Source: Treponema sp. | GTDB taxonomy: Bacteria > Spirochaetota > Spirochaetia > Treponematales > Breznakiellaceae | Assembly (NCBI GenBank): GCA_031276685.1 | Contig: JAISMQ010000196.1 | Coordinates: 1 to 8,734 of the forward strand | Length of the DNA stretch: 8,734 nt | Direction: 5' to 3' | Shown: in pieces, positions 1 through 4,542 of the stretch | Position numbering within the stretch: position 1 is the first letter of the stretch | Layout of the letters: each line of letters opens with the position of its first letter | Notes under the pieces: generated by a model | What the model saw: only the letters and a program-made list of their open reading frames with translations | Told to the model about the DNA's origin: nothing | Database searches by the model: none | Made by a program: the position numbers and the translations under genes

Positions 1-40
1 CGGCGCGCCCTCCGTTTCGAACCCGCTGTTACCCCTGTGT

Positions 41-67
41 GGAGAAATGGGCAAAGCCCATTTCTCC
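41..67. repeat. Perfect 12-bp inverted repeat (hairpin)
   Basis: Arms GGAGAAATGGGC and GCCCATTTCTCC flank a 3-nt AAA loop and pair perfectly. Neither side has a clear T-tract, so it is not a standard intrinsic terminator. It lies just beyond the tRNA-Asn terminator and may be a dispersed palindromic element or the tail of a gene outside the window. Positions 1-40 hold nothing I can assign. Confidence 0.6.
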
Positions 68-70
68 GAA

Positions 71-106
71 AATGAAAACACCGCCCAAAAGGGCGGCGTT
101 TTCATT
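71..106 (-). terminator. Intrinsic terminator of tRNA-Asn, symmetric
   Basis: Two 16-nt arms pair with a single A/C mismatch around a 4-nt loop. The stem core is CCGCCC/GGGCGG, flanked by an A-rich run on one arm and a T-rich run on the other (GTTTTCATT). It begins 2 nt after the tRNA 3' end on the minus strand. The symmetric A/T flanks mean it could also stop transcription arriving on the plus strand. Confidence 0.75.
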
Positions 107-107
107 C

Positions 108-180
108 CTCCCCCGCGCGGGTTCGAACCACGGACCCAGTGGTTAACAGCCACTTGCTCTGCCAACTGAGCTACAGGGGA
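108..180 (-). tRNA. tRNA-Asn (anticodon GTT)
   Basis: Read on the minus strand, a full cloverleaf folds. The acceptor stem is TCCCCTG/CGGGGGA with one T-G pair. The D-arm is GCTC/GAGC, and the anticodon stem AGTGG/CCACT has loop CTGTTAA, giving anticodon GTT (Asn). The T-arm is CGTGG/CCGCG with loop TTCGAAC, and the discriminator is G. The gene is 73 nt. The 3' CCA is not encoded and would have to be added by a nucleotidyltransferase. A strong promoter lies just upstream and a terminator hairpin just downstream, so it appears to be a single-gene transcription unit. Confidence 0.96.
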
Positions 181-190
181 ATGTTCGATA

Positions 191-220
191 ACTATAGCGG
201 GGCCAACGAAATTTTGTCAA
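191..220 (-). promoter_or_regulatory. Sigma-70 promoter of tRNA-Asn
   Basis: On the minus strand, TTGACA (215-220, perfect -35) is followed by an 18-bp spacer and TATAGT (191-196, five of six matches to the -10). The predicted start is near 184, a few bases before the mature tRNA 5' end at 180, which fits a tRNA promoter with a very short 5' leader. Confidence 0.8.
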
Positions 221-245
221 GTGCCTGCGGGGCCGGCGCGGCTGG

Positions 246-950
246 CTAGGAGGCAAGAGGCGCTTTAAGCTGGGCGCGGATTGACAGGACGGAGGAGGCC
301 AGGGCACAGATAGCCGCGAGGATGGCCATGATGGCCAGGATTCTGGAACCGAGGATCATAAAGTTGTACATCCCGTGAATGGCGATGGCGGAAAGGACGC
401 GCATCGTAACCGGGAGGGGCCCTTCGCCCAGGCCGGCGGCGGCGGCTCCTACCCTCGCGCCGCAGGCGCCGTGCAAGGGGGCGGACGTGACGGTTCGCAG
501 CAGGGCGATCCCCATGTCGGAGGCGCCGTAGGCGGCGCTTTCCATCAGCGCGAAGCCCAGCCCGGCAGCCAGGCCGGCGACGCTGCCCCGCAGGACGGCG
601 TTTTCGCCCCTGATCCGGGCAAGGGGGAAGAGAATCATAAAAACCAGGAACCGGGACAGCTCTTCGGTGGCGGCGATCCGGCAAAACAGGTTGAATATTA
701 CGGACCCTATGCCCCCCAGGGGGCCGGCGGCGGGGCCGGACAGGACGGGGATAAGGCGCTGCAGGAGCAGGGCAAGGAACATGGAACTGGCGCCGCCGAA
801 CAGGAAAACAAGGAACCACCCAGGGCTTAAAGGGCAGCGGGCCAGGCGGTACCAGAGGAACAGGAGCAGCGCCGGCAGGGCGGCGATCAGGATCAGGAAT
901 AAAAGCACCGGCAGGCCGTTCACTCCTCTAGCATAATACCAACGGAACAA
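246..950 (-). CDS. PrsW-family intramembrane metalloprotease
   Basis: A polytopic membrane protein of about 234 residues with the signature motifs of the PrsW family, whose founding member cleaves an anti-sigma factor in Bacillus. EELSR at residues 96-100 matches the EExxK/R motif, FALME at 133-137 the FxxxE motif, and His160 and His192 (HGMYN) fit the two metal-binding histidine motifs. Hydrophobic segments run almost throughout. The substrate is unknown; no anti-sigma factor gene is next to it, although a STAS protein lies about 2 kb away. The start is uncertain: the longest frame begins at a TTG at 950 without a clear Shine-Dalgarno sequence. A downstream GTG at residue 10 directly abuts AGAGGAG, too close to be an ideal ribosome site. 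The gene is divergent from the shikimate kinase with a 14-bp gap and ends just before the tRNA promoter. Confidence 0.82.
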   Translation of the reverse strand: MFRWYYARGVNGLPVLLFLILIAALPALLLFLWYRLARCPLSPGWFLVFLFGGASSMFLALLLQRLIPVLSGPAAGPLGGIGSVIFNLFCRIAATEELSRFLVFMILFPLARIRGENAVLRGSVAGLAAGLGFALMESAAYGASDMGIALLRTVTSAPLHGACGARVGAAAAGLGEGPLPVTMRVLSAIAIHGMYNFMILGSRILAIMAILAAICALASSVLSIRAQLKAPLAS

Positions 951-964
951 TTAGGGTAAGGCCC

Positions 965-1651
965 ATGACGAGCCCGGACAATCGCCGTGTGATCATCATC
1001 GTTGGCCCTAAACATGCGGGAAAGACCAGCGCGGGGAAGGCCCTGGCCCGGCTCTGGGAAGGGGGCGGCGCCGAAATCGGCGGTGCTGGGGGCAACAGCC
1101 CCGGAAGCGGCGGCGCTGGGGGCGGCGGGCCGGAAGCGGCGGCCCTGGGGGCGGCTGCCCGTTTTATCGACCTGGACGAGCTGGTAGAGAGCCGCGAGGG
1201 GGCGAGCCCCCGGCTTCTCTACCGGGCGGGGCCGGGTGTCTTTCGCAAGGCGGAGGCGGAGGCGCTGCGGAGTCTGCTGGAAGGGGCGAAGCTTGAAAGG
1301 GCTGCGCCGGAGGGGGGCTGCGTTACCATCGTAGCCGCAGGCGGCGGCCTGGCGGACAACCGGGAAGCCCTGGAACTGTTGAACACAAGCCGGGCGCTGG
1401 TCGTGTACCTGGAGGTGCCGGCGGGAACCGCGTGGGGGCGGATCAGGGCGGCGGCGGAACTGACCGGGGAACTGCCCCCCTTCCTTGATACGGAAAACCC
1501 GCAGGAGACCCACCGGCTGCTCCACGAGCGCCGGGGGCGGGTGTACCGGGAACTGGCGGAGATCACCGTGGCGGCGGGGGACAGCCCGGAGGAGACTGCG
1601 GCCAGAATCCTGCGGCGGCTTATGGATGGCCCGCCCGGTGAAATCCGATGA
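965..1651 (+). CDS. aroK: Shikimate kinase with Gly/Ala-rich insertion
   Basis: Shikimate kinase phosphorylates shikimate at the 3-hydroxyl with ATP, the fifth step of the chorismate pathway, in the cytoplasm. Visible motifs are the P-loop GPKHAGKT (14-21), FIDLDE (67-72) with two Asp for Mg and substrate, a VFRKAE segment (92-97) matching the conserved substrate-binding Arg, and AAGGG (124-128). ERRGRVY (188-194) resembles the C-terminal nucleotide-binding segment. The protein is 228 residues against about 170-180 usually. Much of the excess is a low-complexity insert at residues 36-65 between the P-loop helix and the first Asp, encoded by a tandem repeat. The lid lacks a clear RPLL motif, having ELPPFL instead, so the family call is firm but the exact reaction slightly less so. 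The ATG at 965 has only a weak AAGG upstream. The stop overlaps the next gene's start (ATGA), implying coupled translation. Confidence 0.82.
   Translation: MTSPDNRRVIIIVGPKHAGKTSAGKALARLWEGGGAEIGGAGGNSPGSGGAGGGGPEAAALGAAARFIDLDELVESREGASPRLLYRAGPGVFRKAEAEALRSLLEGAKLERAAPEGGCVTIVAAGGGLADNREALELLNTSRALVVYLEVPAGTAWGRIRAAAELTGELPPFLDTENPQETHRLLHERRGRVYRELAEITVAAGDSPEETAARILRRLMDGPPGEIR
1070..1159 (+). repeat. Three-copy ~30-bp tandem repeat inside the shikimate kinase gene
   Basis: Three 30-nt segments (1070-1099, 1100-1129, 1130-1159) share the core GGAAGCGGCGGC and CTGGGGGC. Copies one and two align at period 30; copies two and three align best at period 29. The same DNA is therefore read as Gly-rich (GSGGAGGGG) and then in another frame as Ala-rich (PEAAALGAAA). 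The repeat accounts exactly for residues 36-65. Confidence 0.75.
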
Positions 1652-2040
1652 CCGAAACCACCCGGCGGATCATCGGGGCTATCCGCGCCGTCCCCAGGGG
1701 AAAGGTCTGCTGTTACCGGGACATCGCCCGTGCGGCGGGACTTCCCAACGGGGCGCGGCAGGTGGTCCGGGTGCTGCACTCCATGGCGGAAAAATACGGG
1801 CTCCCCTGGCACCGGATCATCCGCGCCGACGGCTCCATCGCGCTGGAATCGTGCGAGGGCGGGGAAATCCAGGCCGGACTGCTGCTGGCCGAAGGGGTCA
1901 AAGTTTCCGCGCCGGGCCGGGTGGACATGGAACGCTACGGTTTCACGCCGGGAGAGGGGCATCTGCCGGGAGAGATGTGTTCACCGGAAGAGGGCCGTTC
2001 ACCAGGAGGGGGCTGTTCACCGGAAAAAGAGTTTACGTAG
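1648..2040 (+). CDS. Alkyltransferase-like protein (ATL), MGMT DNA-binding fold
   Basis: The protein resembles the C-terminal domain of O6-methylguanine-DNA methyltransferase, but the active-site Cys of PCHR is replaced: the motif reads PWHRII with Trp54. This is the hallmark of ATL proteins, which cannot transfer the alkyl group. They bind O6-alkylguanine, flip it out and hand the lesion to nucleotide excision repair, as described for E. coli YbaZ and Thermus and yeast ATLs. Tyr23 and Arg37 occupy the positions of the phosphate-rotating Tyr and the Arg finger. The core ends near residue 98 (ERYGF). The remaining tail of about 30 residues is made of Pro/Glu/Gly-rich hexapeptides encoded by an 18-bp repeat, unlike typical ATLs. 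The start overlaps the shikimate kinase stop by ATGA, and the 3' end overlaps the convergent methyltransferase gene by 8 bp. Confidence 0.85.
   Translation: MTETTRRIIGAIRAVPRGKVCCYRDIARAAGLPNGARQVVRVLHSMAEKYGLPWHRIIRADGSIALESCEGGEIQAGLLLAEGVKVSAPGRVDMERYGFTPGEGHLPGEMCSPEEGRSPGGGCSPEKEFT
1962..2033 (+). repeat. Four-copy 18-bp tandem repeat in the ATL C-terminus
   Basis: Units start at 1962, 1980, 1998 and 2016; three of them begin TTCACC followed by GGAAGAGGG-like purine runs. A diverged partial unit precedes them from about 1942. Each unit encodes six residues of the type SPEEGR, SPGGGC or SPEKEF. The period is a multiple of three, so copy-number change would keep the frame. The last unit runs to the stop region shared with the convergent gene. 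Confidence 0.75.
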
Positions 2041-2806
2041 GGGGATGGTCGTTCGCGGGGCCGCGCGGCCCGCCCCGCAGGGCAAGCCGGACGGCTTTGG
2101 CAAAGATGCCCCCCAGGTAGGCCCCCTCCCGCCGGGAAAGGGCGGCCCGGGAGATAAAGTCCCGGATAAACCGAAGCTGATCTTCCCGGCCCGGGCAGCG
2201 GTAAAAACCCAGGCTTTCCTGATTCCCCGCGATTGACGCCGCAAGGCTATCCGCCTGGCCCCGGTCCAGGGGCTCCCACGCGCCCTTGACCTCTGCCCCG
2301 GCCTCCTGGGACCCAAGGGCGCGGAACAGTTCGTAGCCGTAGATCTGGACCGCGTGGGAAAGGTTAAGGGAGGGGAAGGAATCGGCCACGGGGATGTGGG
2401 AAGCGATGTTGCAGAGGGCCAGTTCGGCGTTGTCCAGTCCGCTGCGCTCGTTGCCAAAGGCCAGGGCCGCCTGCCCCGGCCTGTCCCGCAGCCACAGGGC
2501 AAGCTCCCGGCAGTCCATGGTTACGTTTTTCCGCTTCCGGCCCCGCCGGTGCGTAGTCCCCGCAAGGACGGCGCAGTCCGCGGCCGCCTCCCGCAGGCTG
2601 CCGAAGAACCGCGCCCCCTCCCACACCCCGGCGGCGTGGACCGCCCGGGACCGGATTTCCCCCTCAAACGGGGCAAGATCCGCCCTGGAAAGGCCGGTAA
2701 TCCGCAGGCGCGAAAGTCCCATGTTCATCATGGCCCGGCAAACCGCCCCGATATTGCCGGGATCCGACGGCCGGCACAAGATTACGCTGATTTCACTTAA
2801 TTTCAT
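2033..2806 (-). CDS. trmJ: TrmJ-type tRNA 2'-O-methyltransferase (SPOUT/TrmH family)
   Basis: A SPOUT-class methyltransferase that uses S-adenosylmethionine. The three family motifs are present. Motif 1 is PGNIGAVCRAM (16-26), with the Asn and the catalytic-type Arg24. Motif 2 is FGNERSGL (117-124). Motif 3 is FPSLNLSHAV (144-153), which with motif 2 forms the knotted cofactor pocket. Length (257) and the extended C-terminal region match TrmJ, which methylates the ribose at position 32 in the tRNA anticodon loop, better than short TrmL-type enzymes. TrmH group 1 is the safe call; the exact target is inferred. The ATG at 2806 has an AAGG about 10 nt upstream. No convincing minus-strand promoter was found upstream. 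The stop overlaps the ATL gene by 8 bp tail to tail. Confidence 0.87.
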   Translation of the reverse strand: MKLSEISVILCRPSDPGNIGAVCRAMMNMGLSRLRITGLSRADLAPFEGEIRSRAVHAAGVWEGARFFGSLREAAADCAVLAGTTHRRGRKRKNVTMDCRELALWLRDRPGQAALAFGNERSGLDNAELALCNIASHIPVADSFPSLNLSHAVQIYGYELFRALGSQEAGAEVKGAWEPLDRGQADSLAASIAGNQESLGFYRCPGREDQLRFIRDFISRAALSRREGAYLGGIFAKAVRLALRGGPRGPANDHPPT

Positions 2807-2824
2807 TCATAACCAGCCTTATTG

Positions 2825-2853
2825 TTGAAAAATCCCCGGAACACGTATATAAC
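2825..2853 (+). promoter_or_regulatory. Upstream promoter P1 of the STAS-pspA operon
   Basis: TTGAAA (2825-2830), a 17-bp spacer and TATAAC (2848-2853), each hexamer matching five of six consensus bases. The predicted start is near 2860. The surrounding sequence contains two TATATA hexamers separated by AC (2846-2859), an AT-rich inverted repeat that could also help a minus-strand promoter for trmJ. Confidence 0.5.
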
Positions 2854-2880
2854 TATATAGGAACCTGCCAGCCCCGCAGT

Positions 2881-2909
2881 TTGACAAAGTATCAGCTTAT
2901 CATTAGAAT
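2881..2909 (+). promoter_or_regulatory. Main sigma-70 promoter P2 of the STAS-pspA operon
   Basis: TTGACA (2881-2886, perfect) with a 17-bp spacer and TAGAAT (2904-2909, five of six). The predicted start is near 2915-2917, about 40 nt before the STAS start codon. That start falls at or just after the GGAGG at 2912-2916, so P2 transcripts may lack this ribosome-binding sequence while P1 transcripts would carry it. Confidence 0.8.
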
Positions 2910-2927
2910 ACGGAGGTAAAACCGTCA

Positions 2928-2960
2928 ATGGACGGAGGCCGGGTTAAGGGAGCGTCATGA
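2928..2960 (+). CDS. Possible 10-codon leader ORF coupled to the STAS gene
   Basis: The frame ATG to TGA encodes MDGGRVKGAS. It is preceded by GGAGGT at 2912-2917, spaced 10 nt from the ATG, which is the best Shine-Dalgarno match in this leader. Its TGA overlaps the STAS start codon (ATGA at 2957-2960). Its own ATG sits in the loop of a small hairpin, CCGTC/GACGG (2922-2935). The STAS gene has a separate AAGGGAG at 2946-2952, only 4 nt from its ATG. The ORF may serve translational coupling rather than make a functional peptide. It could also be chance: the frame is very short and the peptide is unlike anything I know. Confidence 0.35.
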   Translation: MDGGRVKGAS

Positions 2961-3505
2961 CGAACAATGATCTAGTTCCAGGCTTTGATGATGAAAAGGA
3001 CGAAAGCCTCAAAATTCAACTCCAAAAGGTAGATGGGGTGGATGGTTGTCTGATTCTTTATCTGAATGGATACATAGACACCTATAATTCTAACTATTTT
3101 CAAAAACGGGTCGCCAAGGCAATTGAAAAGGGCTATATCAAGCTTATTTTTCAGTGCAACGGGCTAAATTACGTATCCTCTACAGGTATCGGCTCCTTTA
3201 CGGCCTTTTTGAAATCCGTAAAACCGCGGGGCGGGGACCTCGTACTCCTGGAAATTCAGCCCAAGGTGTACGAAGTGTTCCAGCTTCTCGGCTTTTCCCA
3301 GTTTTTTAACATTCGGGAGAACCTGGACGAATCGATAAACTACTTCCACGCGGGCGCTTCCGAATCGGTATCGCTGTTCCCCAAGGTGTTTTCCTGCCCT
3401 ATCTGCTCTAAAAAGCTTAAAGCTTTAAAACCTGGCCGTTTTCGCTGTTCCGAGTGTAAAACCATCCTGGCCATAGACAATGGAGGCCAGGTTTTCCTGG
3501 GTTAA
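2957..3505 (+). CDS. STAS-domain protein with C-terminal zinc ribbon
   Basis: Residues 18-125 look like a STAS domain, the fold of anti-sigma-factor antagonists such as SpoIIAA and RsbV. LILYLNGYIDTYN (32-44) is the beta strand and turn typical of the family, and VSSTGIGS (73-80) matches the loop whose Ser is phosphorylated by the partner kinase. Ser75 and Thr76 align with Ser56 and Thr57 of RsbV, while the usual preceding Asp is Ser74. The C-terminus has CPIC (147-150) and CSEC (164-167), a four-Cys zinc ribbon not found in classical antagonists. It probably acts in a partner-switching or scaffold pathway; no kinase or phosphatase gene is in view. The pspA gene follows after 6 bp, so the two are likely co-transcribed. 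Base composition is less GC-rich than in the flanking genes. Confidence 0.85.
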   Translation: MTNNDLVPGFDDEKDESLKIQLQKVDGVDGCLILYLNGYIDTYNSNYFQKRVAKAIEKGYIKLIFQCNGLNYVSSTGIGSFTAFLKSVKPRGGDLVLLEIQPKVYEVFQLLGFSQFFNIRENLDESINYFHAGASESVSLFPKVFSCPICSKKLKALKPGRFRCSECKTILAIDNGGQVFLG

Positions 3506-3511
3506 CAACGT

Positions 3512-4210
3512 ATGGGTATCTTCTCCCGGCTCAAGACTCTTATATCCGCGAACATAAACCACCTGATCAACAAGGCCGAAAAACCCGAAAAGATGCTGAA
3601 CCAGCTCATTATTGACATGAACGAGCAGCTTATCGAGTCTAAAAGGGCGGTCGCCCAGGCTATTGCGGATGAAAAGCAGCTTGAGCGGAGAATGAACGAA
3701 CAGTTGGACCAGTCCGCGAACTGGGAGCGGAAGGCCGTGCTGGCGGTGGAAAAGGGCCAGGACGACCTTGCCAAAGAGGCCCTGCTCCGCAAACAGGAAA
3801 CCGACAACGCCGCCCTGGAGTACCGCAAGCAGTGGGAAGCCCAGCGCGCGGCGGTGGGGAAGCTGAAAGAAGCCCTTAAGGAGCTTACCGGCAAGATCGA
3901 CAAGGCCCAGCGGCAGAAGAACCTGCTTATCGCCCGGGCCAAACGGGCGGAAGCCCAGCAGAAGATCCAGGATACCATGTCCAGCGTGTCGGGGAACCGG
4001 GGCGCTTTCGACGCCTTTGACCGGATGGCTCAGAAGGTGGACCAGATGGAGGCCCAGGCCGATGCCAGCAAGGAACTGGAAGATTTTTCCAGCGACAACG
4101 ACCTGGACAAGCGCTTTGCCGAGCTTGAAAAGTCCGACGGCTCTGCGGACCGCCTGCTGGAAGACCTGAAAAACAAGATGAAGGCCCTTCCCGAGAATCC
4201 TTCTTCCTAA
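3512..4210 (+). CDS. pspA: PspA/IM30-family membrane-protecting protein
   Basis: The protein has the length (232) and look of PspA, Vipp1 and LiaH. The start MGIFSRLKTLISANIN is the amphipathic helix that binds stressed membranes. A long charged coiled-coil follows (about residues 25-190) with the family-like stretches PEKMLNQLIIDM (28-39) and a run of Lys/Glu/Gln-rich heptads. The Asp/Glu-rich C-terminus (about 190-232) is less conserved. PspA proteins form ESCRT-III-like rods or rings on the inner face of the cytoplasmic membrane and limit proton leakage. No PspF, PspB or PspC gene is in view; the only operon partner is the STAS protein 6 bp upstream, suggesting a different control route. 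There is no clear Shine-Dalgarno sequence before the ATG at 3512, so translation may depend on the upstream gene. Confidence 0.9.
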   Translation: MGIFSRLKTLISANINHLINKAEKPEKMLNQLIIDMNEQLIESKRAVAQAIADEKQLERRMNEQLDQSANWERKAVLAVEKGQDDLAKEALLRKQETDNAALEYRKQWEAQRAAVGKLKEALKELTGKIDKAQRQKNLLIARAKRAEAQQKIQDTMSSVSGNRGAFDAFDRMAQKVDQMEAQADASKELEDFSSDNDLDKRFAELEKSDGSADRLLEDLKNKMKALPENPSS

Positions 4211-4242
4211 CCGCCCCCCCGCCGCCTGCCGTTCCACGCAAA

Positions 4243-4262
4243 TTATGCACAAGTTATCCACA
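4243..4262 (+). promoter_or_regulatory. Two adjacent DnaA boxes
   Basis: TTATGCACA (4243-4251) and TTATCCACA (4254-4262) both fit the DnaA-box consensus TTATNCACA. They are in the same orientation and offset by 11 bp, about one helical turn. The second is identical to the high-affinity E. coli box and lies within the small inverted repeat GTTAT/ATAAC (4253-4266). AT-rich sequence follows directly. Confidence 0.55.
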
Positions 4263-4359
4263 TAACTGATATAGCAAAATATGTCTGAAATAGTAATTTT
4301 TTTGGATTGCGACAATTTTTCTGCTGATTTGTAATATACCCCATGATTGCGAAAGGGCC

Positions 4360-4386
4360 GTAACTCCTTGTAGGATAAGGAGTTAC
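4360..4386 (+). repeat. Perfect 10-bp inverted repeat with a sequestered AAGGAG
   Basis: GTAACTCCTT (4360-4369) pairs perfectly with AAGGAGTTAC (4377-4386) around a 7-nt loop. The 3' arm contains AAGGAG, a Shine-Dalgarno core, held by CTCCTT. An alternative 5-bp pairing, ACAAG (4385-4389) with CTTGT (4397-4401) followed by TTTT, would compete with it. It could be an operator, an RNA switch in the leader of the downstream genes, or part of the pspA 3' region. No credible ORF starts after the AAGGAG. Confidence 0.5.
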
Positions 4387-4475
4387 AAGATTTGACCTTG
4401 TTTTTGCTTTGATGCCCGGATCGGCATTGTATGAAAAGTAATACAGACCCGCGCCGCCCAAAATATATCAACAAC

Positions 4476-4484
4476 TTTTCCACA
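4476..4484 (+). promoter_or_regulatory. Third DnaA-box match
   Basis: TTTTCCACA fits the relaxed consensus TTWTNCACA. It lies about 220 bp after the first pair, in the same orientation, at the far end of the AT-rich gap. A single relaxed match can occur by chance; its weight comes from sharing the gap with the two stronger boxes. Confidence 0.4.
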
Positions 4485-4497
4485 ATTTTTACCATGA

Positions 4498-4515
4498 GCC
4501 GTCTCCGGCGTTTTT
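4498..4515 (+). terminator. Weak terminator-like hairpin with T-run
   Basis: GCCG (4498-4501) pairs with CGGC (4506-4509) around TCTC and is followed by G and five T. The 4-bp stem is short for an efficient terminator. It would stop transcription leaving the pspA operon or attenuate the downstream pair, whose first gene starts within 30-50 nt. Confidence 0.25.
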
Positions 4516-4542
4516 ACGCTGCCTTGCATTAGCAAGTACCCC

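Larger units (their letters stand above)
4211..4542. other. AT-rich intergenic region with DnaA-box matches and hairpins
   Basis: A 332-bp gap without a credible gene, markedly richer in A and T than the rest of the window between about 4240 and 4490. It contains three DnaA-box matches, a perfect 10-bp inverted repeat at 4360-4386, a weak hairpin with a T-run at 4498-4515, a 5-bp inverted repeat CTTGC/GCAAG at 4523-4536 just before the next start codon, and a direct repeat ACAATTTTT at 4312 and 4482. A weak promoter-like pair (GCGACA at 4309, 17-bp spacer, TAATAT at 4332) could serve the downstream genes. I found no strong one. Confidence 0.6.

Noticed and set aside
12..32. TTCGAACC sequence resembling a second tRNA T-arm
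   Set aside because: The flanking bases do not pair into a T-stem and no acceptor or anticodon arm fits.
47..169. 40-codon plus-strand frame through both hairpins and the tRNA
   Set aside because: It is antisense to the tRNA and is the familiar spurious translation of a tRNA complement.
375..936. Plus-strand frames opposite the PrsW gene
   Set aside because: The minus-strand product has clear membrane segments and PrsW motifs; these frames are Gly/Gln/Arg-rich shadows.
1485..2236. Alternative plus-strand frames over the ATL gene and the TrmJ 3' end
   Set aside because: They cross two well-supported genes in other frames and are Arg/Pro/Gly-rich without motifs.
4392..4441. Tiny TTG and ATG frames after the AAGGAG in the gap
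   Set aside because: They encode only six and nine residues, the first from a TTG, and nothing supports translation.
3425..4495. Minus-strand open frame of about 356 codons opposite pspA
   Set aside because: It is antisense to a convincing PspA gene and spans the AT-rich gap; its composition is that of a reverse-complement shadow.
4211..4542. Calling the gap the chromosomal oriC
   Set aside because: No dnaA or dnaN is nearby, flanking genes do not diverge, and by eye the plus strand changes from G-rich to C-rich to the right, opposite to an origin. Only the boxes are reported.
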